A DNA stretch of 64,000 nt from Renibacterium sp043789415. GTDB lineage: Bacteria; Actinomycetota; Actinomycetes; Actinomycetales; Micrococcaceae. The number at the start of each line of letters is the position of its first letter. Within the stretch, counting starts at the first letter, position 1. Below, piece by piece: positions 41,966 through 50,257 of this stretch. The stretch spans positions 868,001 to 932,000 of the forward strand of contig NZ_JBDLLW010000001.1 in NCBI RefSeq assembly GCF_043789415.1. Reading direction: 5' to 3'. Position numbers and translations under genes: made by a program. The notes under the pieces are model-generated. The model ran no database searches. It had not been told where the DNA came from and saw only the letters and a list, made by a program, of their open reading frames with translations.

Positions 41966-42923
41966 CCGACTCCGCTCTGCCTCGCCGGTCAGACTGAACG
42001 CACTGGCTTTTCTGCAGAAATACGGCGTCTATCTCGCCATCCTGCTGCTTCTGCTGTTCAATCTGTGCTTCACTCAGAACTTCTTCTCGGTGGACAATAT
42101 CCGCACCCAATTAGTCCAAGTGGTGCCGGTGCTGATCGTAGCGCTGGGAATGGCCTTGGTGATCGGGGCCGAGGGCATTGACCTTTCGGTTGGCGCAGTG
42201 ATGGCCCTGGTTGCGGCGATCATCCCGCTCTACATCGGTTACGGTGCCCTGCCGGCGGCGATTTTCGCGCTGCTCGCCGGCTGCCTGATCGGCGCGATCA
42301 ACGGAACCATGATCGCCCTGATCGGGGTGCAACCCATTGTGGCCACCCTGGCGCTCATGGTGGCAGGCCGCGGAATCGCGCTCCTGGTGGCCAATGAGCA
42401 GCTCCAGCCGGTAACCAATCCAGGAATCCTGGCCCTGGGCAGGGAGTCCCTGCTCGGCATCCCCTACAGTGTGCTGATCGCCCTGATACTCACGGTCTTC
42501 GTCATCTTCCTGGTCGGGAAAACCACCTTCGGAAAGCAACTCGTGGCGATCGGCGGGAACCGGGTCGCGGCACGCCGTGCCGGGCTGCCGGTGCGAAGGG
42601 TCCTGTTGACCACCTATATCCTGTGCGCCGGGCTGGCCGGGATCGCCGGGTTGATCGGCACCGCCCGGCTTGGCGCCTCGGTGCCCTCCACGCTGGGTAA
42701 CCTGATCGAGCTCTCCGCGATCACCGCCGTCGTGATCGGCGGAACGCCGCTCAGCGGAGGTCAGATCAGGGTCGTCGGTACCGTAGCAGGGGCGCTCTTG
42801 CTGCAGATCATCAGTGCGACCTTGATCAAGCACAATGTCCCTGATTCCTATTCGCAAATAGCTCAGGCGGTCATTATTTTGCTCGCGGTCTACATTCAAC
42901 GCGGAAAGGTCTTCGTCCGATGA
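41949..42923 (+). CDS. Sugar ABC transporter permease (YtfT-like)
   Basis: 324 residues from ATG 41949, which has GGAAGGAACCCAGG upstream and lies inside the end of the ATPase gene. About eight membrane helices; the motif GAEGIDLSVGAVMALVAAII and IGVQPIVATLALMVAGRGIA are the RbsC-family signatures, with GNRVAARRAGLPVRRVLLTTY as the ATPase-contact region. It overlaps the second permease gene by ATGA. Confidence 0.88.
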   Translation: MSTQTSRLRSASPVRLNALAFLQKYGVYLAILLLLLFNLCFTQNFFSVDNIRTQLVQVVPVLIVALGMALVIGAEGIDLSVGAVMALVAAIIPLYIGYGALPAAIFALLAGCLIGAINGTMIALIGVQPIVATLALMVAGRGIALLVANEQLQPVTNPGILALGRESLLGIPYSVLIALILTVFVIFLVGKTTFGKQLVAIGGNRVAARRAGLPVRRVLLTTYILCAGLAGIAGLIGTARLGASVPSTLGNLIELSAITAVVIGGTPLSGGQIRVVGTVAGALLLQIISATLIKHNVPDSYSQIAQAVIILLAVYIQRGKVFVR

Positions 42924-43921
42924 CACAGCTGGAGCTGGCCGATCCGGTGAGGACGCCGGAGAAAAAGTTCGGCAGGGAACGTCTCGCCGGTTTCGCGCAG
43001 AGCTACGGGGCCGCCATCGTGCTGGCGATCATGTTGGTGATCGGCAGTATCGTCTTCCCGGCTTTCCCGACCGCAACGAATTTCTCCAATATCGCCACTC
43101 AGTCCTCGTTCTTGCTGATCATCGCCGCTGGGATGACCATGGTGATCCTGACCGGCGGAATCGATCTCTCCGTCGGCTCAGTTTTCGCTCTCGGCGGGGT
43201 GCTGGCGGCTTACGGCAGCAGTGCTTTCGGCCTGCTCGGCGGTCTGCTGCTGCCGCTCCTGGTCTGCGGGGCTATCGGCGCTCTACAAGGCCTCCTCGTC
43301 GCCTATGCCCGGATGGCTCCTTTCATCGTTACGCTGGCCGGTCTGCTGGGGGTACGCGGGGTGGTTCTGGCGATCACCAATGGCGGCAAAGATACGCCTC
43401 TGATCGATGACGCGGCCTTCGTCGCGATCGGTCAGGGCGGGTTTCTCGGAATTCACTGGACCGTGGTCATCGCAGTGGCACTGATCGTGATCGGCAGCGT
43501 TCTGCTCTCCCGGCTGAGCGGCGCTCAGGGCCTGCTGGCGATCGGCGGCTCAGAGAATGCCGCAAGTCTGATGGGCTTACCGGTGAACCGAACTAAGTTC
43601 AGCGTCTATTTGATCAGTGGCCTCTGCGCGGGCTTTGCCGGTGCCCTGAATGCGAGCTATTCCTCTTCTGGAGTACCTACCGTGGGGGTCGGCTTGGAGC
43701 TGACCATCATCTCGGCAGTGGTAATCGGAGGCACTCTGCTGACCGGCGGAAAAGGGAATCTGATCGGCACCACGGCCGGTGTGCTGCTACTCGGCGTGAT
43801 CCAGAATTTCATCAATCAGGTGGGCTCACTCAGTTCCTCGATCCAAGCTCTGGTCTCGGGAGGCTTCCTCGCAATCGTGGTGATCATCCAGACCATACTG
43901 GCCCGCACCCAGCGAATCTAA
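42920..43921 (+). CDS. Sugar ABC transporter permease (YjfF-like)
   Basis: 333 residues, second RbsC-family permease. TGGIDLSVGSVFALGGVLAA and YARMAPFIVTLAGLLGVRGV repeat the family motifs, and GGSENAASLMGLPVNRTKFSVY is the ATPase-contact loop. Having two different permeases with one ATPase is the arrangement of the Ytf galactofuranose importer and not of RbsABC. It is the last gene of the operon and is followed by a hairpin. Confidence 0.88.
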   Translation: MTQLELADPVRTPEKKFGRERLAGFAQSYGAAIVLAIMLVIGSIVFPAFPTATNFSNIATQSSFLLIIAAGMTMVILTGGIDLSVGSVFALGGVLAAYGSSAFGLLGGLLLPLLVCGAIGALQGLLVAYARMAPFIVTLAGLLGVRGVVLAITNGGKDTPLIDDAAFVAIGQGGFLGIHWTVVIAVALIVIGSVLLSRLSGAQGLLAIGGSENAASLMGLPVNRTKFSVYLISGLCAGFAGALNASYSSSGVPTVGVGLELTIISAVVIGGTLLTGGKGNLIGTTAGVLLLGVIQNFINQVGSLSSSIQALVSGGFLAIVVIIQTILARTQRI

Positions 43922-43951
43922 CCGCAGATCAGGGCGTCTTGAAGCCTGGGA

Positions 43952-43990
43952 ACTCAGTCACCGGCAGTGTTCCGCTACCGGTGACTGAGT
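43952..43990 (+). terminator. Hairpin after the sugar importer operon
   Basis: ACTCAGTCACCGG (43952-43964) pairs exactly with CCGGTGACTGAGT (43978-43990), with a 13-base loop. No T-run follows. Confidence 0.65.
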
Positions 43991-44103
43991 GCTGGGCAGC
44001 ACCCCTCGCAACCAGAGGTTCTAACGCCTTTAAAGTGCACTACTGCTTGTGAATTTCCATAGACAGAGCGAAAGTTTGCGAGATATTATGTTCCATTAGG
44101 TTC

Positions 44104-44109
44104 TATAGT
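44104..44109 (+). promoter_or_regulatory. Candidate -10 box of the GH2 gene
   Basis: TATAGT lies about 40 bases before the ATG in a strikingly AT-rich leader (44040-44130). No convincing -35 was seen; the preceding GTTCCATTAGGTTCTAT is a partial direct repeat that could bind a regulator. Confidence 0.4.
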
Positions 44110-44148
44110 GATTGATTTTGTTACTTTCACCTCACCAAGGATGTTGAG

Positions 44149-47100
44149 ATGCACCTCAGAAAAAAACTTTCCCACCACGCATCTGCCACGAAGCAAGCCG
44201 GCCCAAAGAACTGGGGCCTTCCGCCATCCGTGAGCCGGACGACGTCGAAAGTCACGGCCGCTCTGGCCCTGCTGGGAATGATCGGATTAGCGATCGCCCC
44301 GGCCAGTTCAGCGGCCGAAACCGATGGTCTGTTCGCCGGTTATGCGCTGAACGAGACAGCGGGCACCTCGGTGGCCCAGAGCGTTCCCGGCGGCCCCGCG
44401 AACGGCACCCTGATCGGCAATGGCAGTTGGGGGAAGGGCGTCGACGGCGGAAACGCTGTGAGCCTCAAAGGCAGTGATAACGACTACGTCGGCTTGCCGT
44501 CCAATCTGATGTCGAATTTGACTGACTTCTCAGTCTCGATGTGGGTCAAACCGGATCGGCTGCTCCGCTGGCAGACCTTGTTCACCTCCGCGGTGAAACC
44601 CGCCAGCGGCAGCCCGACGACGTATTTCATCATGCATTCCAGCGCGGATCAGCCCGTTGGTTCCGGGGTGGGCGTGGTGCTCAAAACAGCTACCGGCAGC
44701 GAACAACGAGTATCCGCTGCGCACGCCGACGATCTCAAGGTCGGCGTCTGGTCGAATGTCTCCTTCACGCTGAGCGGCACCAAAGCGGCGCTCTACCTGG
44801 ATGGCAGATTGGTAGGGACGAACGAGAACTTCTCGGCCACTCCCAAGGACATGGGGCTTACCGACGCAAATTATCTCGGCAAAGCCGTCTGGCCGGACCC
44901 TTCCCTGCAAGGAGGGATCGATGATTTCAGAATTTACAATCGCTCGTTGAGCGCGACGGAAGTAACCAACCTGATGAGCAATCACGGAAGTGAGAACGTG
45001 GAAGCAGATCTCAAGGTACTGAAGGATACCTATGGCTCATCCGTAGTCCGGACCACCTCGATGAACCTGCCTTCCACCACGGAGCGAGGCAGCGACATCT
45101 CCTGGGTGAGCTCCGACCCCGCCGTCGTTGAGCCTTCGGGCTTTATTCATCGACCCGCAGTAGGCCAGGCCGATGCAAAAGCAACTCTGACGGCAACCTT
45201 GAAACTCGGGCTCGAGACCCGGGTGTTCAGCTTCCAGGTCACGGTGAAGGCACTCACCGGCAATGAGACCTCGCAGTCCCCCGGTCTGCTGATCAGCACC
45301 GGGAGCAAAGGACTGGCTGATTCGGCGAATCTGAATTATCCGACCAACTCGGGGGTCTTTGCGGCTTTGGGAAACAACCTCGGCAGCATCAGCGCCTCAG
45401 GCCTGCTCACTCCGAAGTACTCAGAGGACTACACCTTCGAACTGCTGGCGAACAATGCTCAAAGCGGATCGGTGACCATTAACGGCGTCACCATCGTGCC
45501 GGGGAACCCGGTGAAGATCTCCGGGCTGATCGCACATCGGCCGGTTGCCGTCCAAGCCACCTTCGGAGCCTCGGTCACCGAATCTGGCGGCAACGACCGC
45601 TTTGTGCTGAATTGGTCCAGCCCGAGCCAGCAGCACTCGAGCGTTCCAAACAGCGCTTTCAGCTACCCGATTTCCAATGATGACCGGCTGCGCATTCTGG
45701 ATCAGGGCAAAGCCATCCAGGTTCGACTGGACGGAGCGGTTCCCGGCAGCCTGACCAAGGACAATGTCAAGGTGCTCGTCGGCAATGACACGGCGAATCC
45801 GCTCGCGGTGACCGCGATCAGCACTGATCCTAAGGATTCCACGCTCTTGCGAGTCACCACGGCGGCCGCGGTCAATCCCCGCATCGCGCTCACCGTGATC
45901 CTGAGCGGCCCGGTCAGCACTACGGTCAACCGAATCGGAGACTTCTCAGCGCCGCTGTATTCGACGTGGGGTGAAGAAGTCTCCAAGCTGAGCGAGACGC
46001 AGCTCAACGGCAGCCACAAGCCCTATAAAGATGCCTACCCCCGGCCGCAGTTGCAACGCCAGCAGTGGGCGAACTTCAACGGCATCTGGGAATTCCAGGC
46101 CACCAGCAAGGACGCAGTCGTGCCCAGCGCGCAGAAGCTCAACGACACCATCGTGGTTCCCTACCCGATGGAATCGGCACTGTCCCGGATCGCGGATCAC
46201 CATGACTACTCGCTCTACCGGAAGAACTTCAGCGTTGATTCCAGCTGGTGCATCGGCAAAGGAAATCGCTATTTCATCAATTTCGGCGCCGTAGATTTCG
46301 CCACCTGGATCTACGTCAATGGTCAGCGAGTCAAGCTTTCGGACACCTATACCAAAAACGGCACACCGATGCCGGACACCACTCCCTTGCACTCGGGGAC
46401 TCCCAATAACGTCGGGGGCTACGCAGGTTTCAGCGTCGATGTCACCGATTATCTGAAGGGCCGCGGACCTCAGGAACTGGTACTCAAGGTCGAGGACACC
46501 ACAGATCTCGAGGATCAGCAGGTCGGAAAGCAAAACACAATTGCCAATGGCATCGACTACACCACCGTTTCCGGAATCTGGCAGACGGTATGGGCGGAGC
46601 CGCGTCCGGAGAAGGCGGTGAATTATCTCGCGGTCACCCCTGAATTGAGCTTCGAGCAGACCTCAGGTGCCCTGAGCAAGGCCGCCGTGCAACTCACCGT
46701 TGCGGCCTCCGGTACGGCGACCAACGCCAGCGTCGAGGTGCTGGACAGCGCGGGGAAGCTCATTGCCAAGGCTCAAGGCAAGACCGGCCAGCAGCTCACC
46801 ATCCCGGTGCCGAACGCTTTGCTGTGGTCGCCGTCGAACCCTTATCTCTATCAGCTCAAGGTCAGCACTCGCAACGATTCCGTGCACTCCTATTTCGCCT
46901 TGCGGAAGATCGAAGTCGGACAGGATCCCAGCGGTACCACCCGGGTGAAACTCAACGGCAAGCCCACTTTCATGGTCGGCACCTTGGACCAGGGCTGGTG
47001 GCCCGATGGGCTATACACCGCGCCTAGCCCTGAGGCACTCAAGTTCGATCTGAGCCAGCAAAAGGACATGGGATACAACATGATCCGCAAGCACATCAAG

Positions 47101-48105
47101 ACCGAACCCGATCTGTGGTACGCCGATGCGGACGCGCTAGGGCTCTTGGTGCTCCAGGACATGCCGACCTCCCGCACTGGCAACAGCCTCACCCCGCTGG
47201 CAAAGATCCGTTATCTGGCTGAAGCTGAGCGCGTGGTGAAGGATCTCTCCTTCTTCCCCTCGATCGTGACCTGGGTGCCCTTCAATGAGGGTTGGGGTAC
47301 GCCACCGAACGCAGAGGCAGCCGATATGGTGCGCATCATAGCGAGCTGGGATCCGAGTCGGTTGATCCTGCCGCACACCGGGCAGAACGTGGCTGGTCGC
47401 ACCGACATCGGCTTCATCGGGGACGGCAAGGGGAACCCCATCAATGCTGGTGAACTTGTCGACCGGCATGAGTACTCGGGGCCGGCTCTGGGCCGCCCGG
47501 ACGATCGGCGCGCCTTCATGGATGGCGAGCACGGCGGATACTCCTATTATGTTCCGGGTCACTCCTGGGAAAACCTCCGGGTGATCTACAGCCTGGCGAC
47601 GGATATCACCGCGAGTATTGAGGCGAACAATAAGTCATTGCTCGATTACAACTCGCCGAAGTGCTATATGTCTGGCAGCGTCTACACTCAGACCACCGAT
47701 GTGGAGCGCGAGATCAATGGTCTGATGACGTACGACCGGAGAGTGACGAAAATCGATATCGCTCGACTCAAAGCTTCGAATACCGCGATCCTCAAACAGT
47801 GCGACGCGACTTTCGTAGTGAATTCCGCCAGCGTGAGCCTGCAGCCCGACAAGGTGAAGGCTGGAAGCTCAACCCGTGTCACGCTCAAGGGCTTCCCTCC
47901 GGGAGAAAAGGTGACTCTCAGCCTCAGTGGTCCCGCGGGTCTGACGCCGCTGAAGACCGTCAGCTTCACACCGCAGTCACAATACGGCTGGCCGCTGTCG
48001 ATTACCATCCCGTTCCGGACCGCTCCCGGCGAGTACCAAGTCCGGGCCATCGGCCAGCAATCACAGGCCGTTGCCAACACAGTGCTCACCGTACTGCGCC
48101 GTTAG
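44149..48105 (+). CDS. Secreted multidomain glycoside hydrolase, GH2 type
   Basis: 1318 residues. A long basic n-region and hydrophobic core (about residues 35-50) end in a signal-peptidase site near ASSA-A at 55-56. Then: LamG/ConA-like lectin domain (about 60-275), atrophied Ig-like domain (285-375), PA14-like domain (about 378-505), a further beta domain to 600, GH2 sugar-binding domain (630-805, WANFNGIWEFQ), GH2 Ig-like domain (820-925), TIM barrel (930-1205) and a C-terminal Ig-like domain (1225-1317). WVPFNEGWG places the acid/base at E1047, and MDGEHGG suggests E1127 as nucleophile. No wall anchor is seen. Context suggests a galactose-, galactofuranose- or arabinose-type polymer; this is inference. 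Confidence 0.8.
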   Translation: MHLRKKLSHHASATKQAGPKNWGLPPSVSRTTSKVTAALALLGMIGLAIAPASSAAETDGLFAGYALNETAGTSVAQSVPGGPANGTLIGNGSWGKGVDGGNAVSLKGSDNDYVGLPSNLMSNLTDFSVSMWVKPDRLLRWQTLFTSAVKPASGSPTTYFIMHSSADQPVGSGVGVVLKTATGSEQRVSAAHADDLKVGVWSNVSFTLSGTKAALYLDGRLVGTNENFSATPKDMGLTDANYLGKAVWPDPSLQGGIDDFRIYNRSLSATEVTNLMSNHGSENVEADLKVLKDTYGSSVVRTTSMNLPSTTERGSDISWVSSDPAVVEPSGFIHRPAVGQADAKATLTATLKLGLETRVFSFQVTVKALTGNETSQSPGLLISTGSKGLADSANLNYPTNSGVFAALGNNLGSISASGLLTPKYSEDYTFELLANNAQSGSVTINGVTIVPGNPVKISGLIAHRPVAVQATFGASVTESGGNDRFVLNWSSPSQQHSSVPNSAFSYPISNDDRLRILDQGKAIQVRLDGAVPGSLTKDNVKVLVGNDTANPLAVTAISTDPKDSTLLRVTTAAAVNPRIALTVILSGPVSTTVNRIGDFSAPLYSTWGEEVSKLSETQLNGSHKPYKDAYPRPQLQRQQWANFNGIWEFQATSKDAVVPSAQKLNDTIVVPYPMESALSRIADHHDYSLYRKNFSVDSSWCIGKGNRYFINFGAVDFATWIYVNGQRVKLSDTYTKNGTPMPDTTPLHSGTPNNVGGYAGFSVDVTDYLKGRGPQELVLKVEDTTDLEDQQVGKQNTIANGIDYTTVSGIWQTVWAEPRPEKAVNYLAVTPELSFEQTSGALSKAAVQLTVAASGTATNASVEVLDSAGKLIAKAQGKTGQQLTIPVPNALLWSPSNPYLYQLKVSTRNDSVHSYFALRKIEVGQDPSGTTRVKLNGKPTFMVGTLDQGWWPDGLYTAPSPEALKFDLSQQKDMGYNMIRKHIKTEPDLWYADADALGLLVLQDMPTSRTGNSLTPLAKIRYLAEAERVVKDLSFFPSIVTWVPFNEGWGTPPNAEAADMVRIIASWDPSRLILPHTGQNVAGRTDIGFIGDGKGNPINAGELVDRHEYSGPALGRPDDRRAFMDGEHGGYSYYVPGHSWENLRVIYSLATDITASIEANNKSLLDYNSPKCYMSGSVYTQTTDVEREINGLMTYDRRVTKIDIARLKASNTAILKQCDATFVVNSASVSLQPDKVKAGSSTRVTLKGFPPGEKVTLSLSGPAGLTPLKTVSFTPQSQYGWPLSITIPFRTAPGEYQVRAIGQQSQAVANTVLTVLRR

Positions 48106-48112
48106 CGGCAGA

Positions 48113-48153
48113 GCGGTGCTGTTCTCGCTGAGCCCCAGCGAGAACAGCACCGC
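48113..48153. terminator. Bidirectional hairpin between GH2 gene and rsgA
   Basis: GCGGTGCTGTTCTCGCTG pairs perfectly over 18 bp with 48136-48153, with a 5-base loop AGCCC. It lies seven bases past the GH2 stop and 29 bases past the converging rsgA stop. No T-tract on either side. Confidence 0.8.
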
Positions 48154-48182
48154 CGCTGCTACGGCGTTGCTCAACTGAAGTT

Positions 48183-49238
48183 CTAGCCTCGGGTGCCTTG
48201 AATCTTCTTGAAGGATCGATACGCTCTGCCCGCAGCCCTTGATTCACCCCGCTGCTGAGCGACGTCCTTTCGCTTCGTCAGCCGCGCCATTTCCCGTTGC
48301 ATTTTCTGATAGCTCTCCCAACGACGCAGTTCCAGTGCGCCTTCGGCTAACGCCTGCTGCACGGCGCAATCGGGTTCATAGCGGTGTTGGCAGTCCCTGA
48401 AGCGGCAGTTCTCGAAAAGCATTTCAATATCGCCGAAGACCTTAGTGACTCCTTCTCCGGCGTCCACCACCTCAAAACCGCGAACTCCCGGGGAGTCCAT
48501 CAGCACCCCACCGCCTGGCAGCGGCAGCAGTTCTCTCGAAGTGGTGGTGTGCTTACCCTTGAAGTCACCCTCTCGGACTGCTCCGGTGTCCTGTACCCGG
48601 GTTCCGATCAGGGCATTGATCAGGCTCGACTTCCCCGCCCCTGAAGGTCCCAGAAAGGTCAAAGTGGCGCCGGCTGGGATCTGCTGCCGCAGAGCCTCTA
48701 TTCCGTCGCCGTGCTCCGCGCTGGTGGTGATCACTTGAACCCCCGCGGCCTGCTCGAGCACTGCGGAGACGACGTCCTGATTGCCATTGATGCCGTCCGC
48801 CAGATCCGCTTTGGTCAGGATCACCACAGGAGTGGCCCCTGAATCCCAGGCGGCCACCAGCATGCGCTCCAGACGTCCTGGAGAATGCGGCCGGTCGATC
48901 GGCACCACGACGCCGATCAGATCCACGTTCGCAGCCAATACCTGCGACTCAGTGGATTGGTCAAAAGCCGCCTTGCGAACCAACTGTGAAGAGCGGGGCA
49001 GCACAAGATCGATGACGATCTCCCCCGATTCGGCTTGCTTGAGACCAAGCCAATCGCCAGTGGCACAGGAAAATGCTGGTTTGACCAGCATCAGGCCTCG
49101 AGCGGTGATGATCTGCAGATGGGAGCGATCCACCCGGACCACTCTGGCGGGCTCCAGCTGCGGAAAATGACGATAAAGCTCAGCGATACGGGGTGTAAAG
49201 CCATAGGAAAGAAGCTCGTCAGAGGACGAAGAATTCAT
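48183..49238 (-). CDS. rsgA: Ribosome small-subunit GTPase RsgA
   Basis: 351 residues. Circularly permuted GTPase: G4 TKADL precedes G1 GPSGAGKSSL and G3 DSPGV. An N-terminal OB-fold is present (VVRVDRSHLQIITARG). The C-terminal zinc knuckle is intact (CRFRDCQHRYEPDC). It matures the 30S subunit. A strong small hairpin CGGGG-TCATG-CCCCG (49249-49263) stands just before its ribosome site GAGG, and a 26-codon ORF lies upstream. Confidence 0.94.
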   Translation of the reverse strand: MNSSSSDELLSYGFTPRIAELYRHFPQLEPARVVRVDRSHLQIITARGLMLVKPAFSCATGDWLGLKQAESGEIVIDLVLPRSSQLVRKAAFDQSTESQVLAANVDLIGVVVPIDRPHSPGRLERMLVAAWDSGATPVVILTKADLADGINGNQDVVSAVLEQAAGVQVITTSAEHGDGIEALRQQIPAGATLTFLGPSGAGKSSLINALIGTRVQDTGAVREGDFKGKHTTTSRELLPLPGGGVLMDSPGVRGFEVVDAGEGVTKVFGDIEMLFENCRFRDCQHRYEPDCAVQQALAEGALELRRWESYQKMQREMARLTKRKDVAQQRGESRAAGRAYRSFKKIQGTRG

Positions 49239-49248
49239 TATTAAACCT

Positions 49249-49263
49249 CGGGGTCATGCCCCG
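49249..49263 (-). promoter_or_regulatory. Small hairpin before the rsgA ribosome site
   Basis: CGGGG and CCCCG pair around a TCATG loop, ending directly before GAGG and the TTTAATAATG start region of rsgA. Its position could expose or hide the ribosome site depending on translation of the upstream short ORF. Confidence 0.4.
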
Positions 49264-49275
49264 CAGTGCGCAGCC

Positions 49276-49356
49276 TTAATGGCGCGTAGTGATCGAGGCA
49301 GAAGAATATGACGGGGATGAGTTCTGGGTGCATGCGCACACGCTGAATAAAGTCAT
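49276..49356 (-). CDS. Possible 26-residue leader peptide upstream of rsgA
   Basis: ATG at 49356 is preceded by AAGGAGGTGAAGACG, a perfect Shine-Dalgarno at good spacing, and opens 26 codons: M-T-L-F-S-V-C-A-C-T-Q-N, then a Ser/Thr-rich stretch ending TTRH. It lies 33 bases past the Nudix stop and 37 bases before rsgA, all on one strand, with a small hairpin between it and the rsgA start. The Cys-Ala-Cys near the start recalls cysteine-responsive leader peptides, but no such control is known for rsgA. It could also be a true small protein. Confidence 0.45.
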   Translation of the reverse strand: MTLFSVCACTQNSSPSYSSASITTRH

Positions 49357-49389
49357 CGTCTTCACCTCCTTCGATCACGGTTGAAGAAA

Positions 49390-49863
49390 TCATAGCCGGA
49401 AATCGAGCAGCTTTCCATCATCGGGTTTTTGCAACCAGAGCTTGATCGCTATGTCAACCAGGGAAACTCGGTTGAGAGAAGCCACTTCCTCCAGCGGGAT
49501 CCACGCCGCGTGCGTCGTGGTGCCGTCCTGCTCCGCTGTCAGCTCACCGCCGGTGATACTTGCCTGATAGAGGAAGCGCAAAGATTCAAAAGGTTTTTCC
49601 GAAGCCGCTGAAGCCTCTGCCCTCTCGTCCGTTGGCCAGAACATCACATCAATGCCCAGCATCCGGGTGACCCTGGCGTGGTATCCGGTCTCTTCGAAGA
49701 CTTCCCTGATCGCTCCGTCCACCGGATGCTCGCCAAGGTCCAGCCCTCCCCCGGGCATCGTCCAGCCTTCCTGACCGTTCTCCGACCAGTAAGCCAGCAG
49801 AATCTGATGATCTTTGACGATGACGGCGTAAGCGGCTGGCCGGGTATCGAAACTCAGAGGCAT
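49390..49863 (-). CDS. Nudix hydrolase
   Basis: 157 residues. A full Nudix box GLDLGEHPVDGAIREVFEETGY lies near residues 40-61 with the REVFEE metal-binding glutamates intact. These enzymes hydrolyse nucleoside diphosphates linked to another moiety; the substrate is not predictable here. A Trp/Pro-rich insertion (MFWPTDERAEASAASEKPF) follows. It is upstream of, and co-oriented with, the short ORF and rsgA and may be co-transcribed. Confidence 0.88.
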   Translation of the reverse strand: MPLSFDTRPAAYAVIVKDHQILLAYWSENGQEGWTMPGGGLDLGEHPVDGAIREVFEETGYHARVTRMLGIDVMFWPTDERAEASAASEKPFESLRFLYQASITGGELTAEQDGTTTHAAWIPLEEVASLNRVSLVDIAIKLWLQKPDDGKLLDFRL

Positions 49864-49960
49864 GCTCCCAGCCTAGAGGACGGCGAGTGCCGGCCTTGTC
49901 ATGACAAGTGAAACGCTCCGGGCAATTCATCCGCGGATAAAACCCCGCCGATTTCCGAGA

Positions 49961-50166
49961 TCAATGCTCGTCACGAGCAGCGATATTCACCAGCCGGTCC
50001 ACCTCGACGGCGTCACCCCACCGGTGCTCCTCGTTGATTCGTCTGAGCTGGGCCCGGTCATTGACGTGCCAATTTTGGAGAGAATCTCGATGGCTTCGTG
50101 GTTGTCGTTGGCCCGCTGGATCAAGGAGAACAGACTTTTTCGCGGGTCTGATGCAGTAAGGGCCAT
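49961..50166 (-). pseudogene. Fused remnants of a YefM-YoeB-type toxin-antitoxin pair
   Basis: From ATG 50166 one frame reads MALTASDPRKSLFSLIQRAN-DNHEAIEILSKIGTSM, close to the N-terminus of YefM/RelJ antitoxins, then degenerates and stops at 49987. A second frame in the same stretch ends LRRINEEHRWGDAVEVDRLV-NIAARDEH and stops at 49961, matching the C-terminal end of YoeB/Txe toxins (WSRRI.DEHRLVY...ARYHY). The antitoxin's C-terminal half and most of the toxin are gone, so a deletion has joined the two ends. The histidine and tyrosine at the toxin terminus are also altered. No intact toxin can be made. Confidence 0.7.
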
Positions 50167-50257
50167 CGGCGATCAACTCCTCGAGAACGGCAGTGCCGAG
50201 GTTGAATACATGACGAGGAGGTTTGCCACCACCCGCCAAGCGTGTGACGGTTAAGCG

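Noticed and set aside
49901..50254. Plus-strand 117-residue open frame in the region of the toxin-antitoxin remnant
   Set aside because: No ribosome site or family motif; the minus strand carries recognisable YefM and YoeB fragments, which explain the region better.
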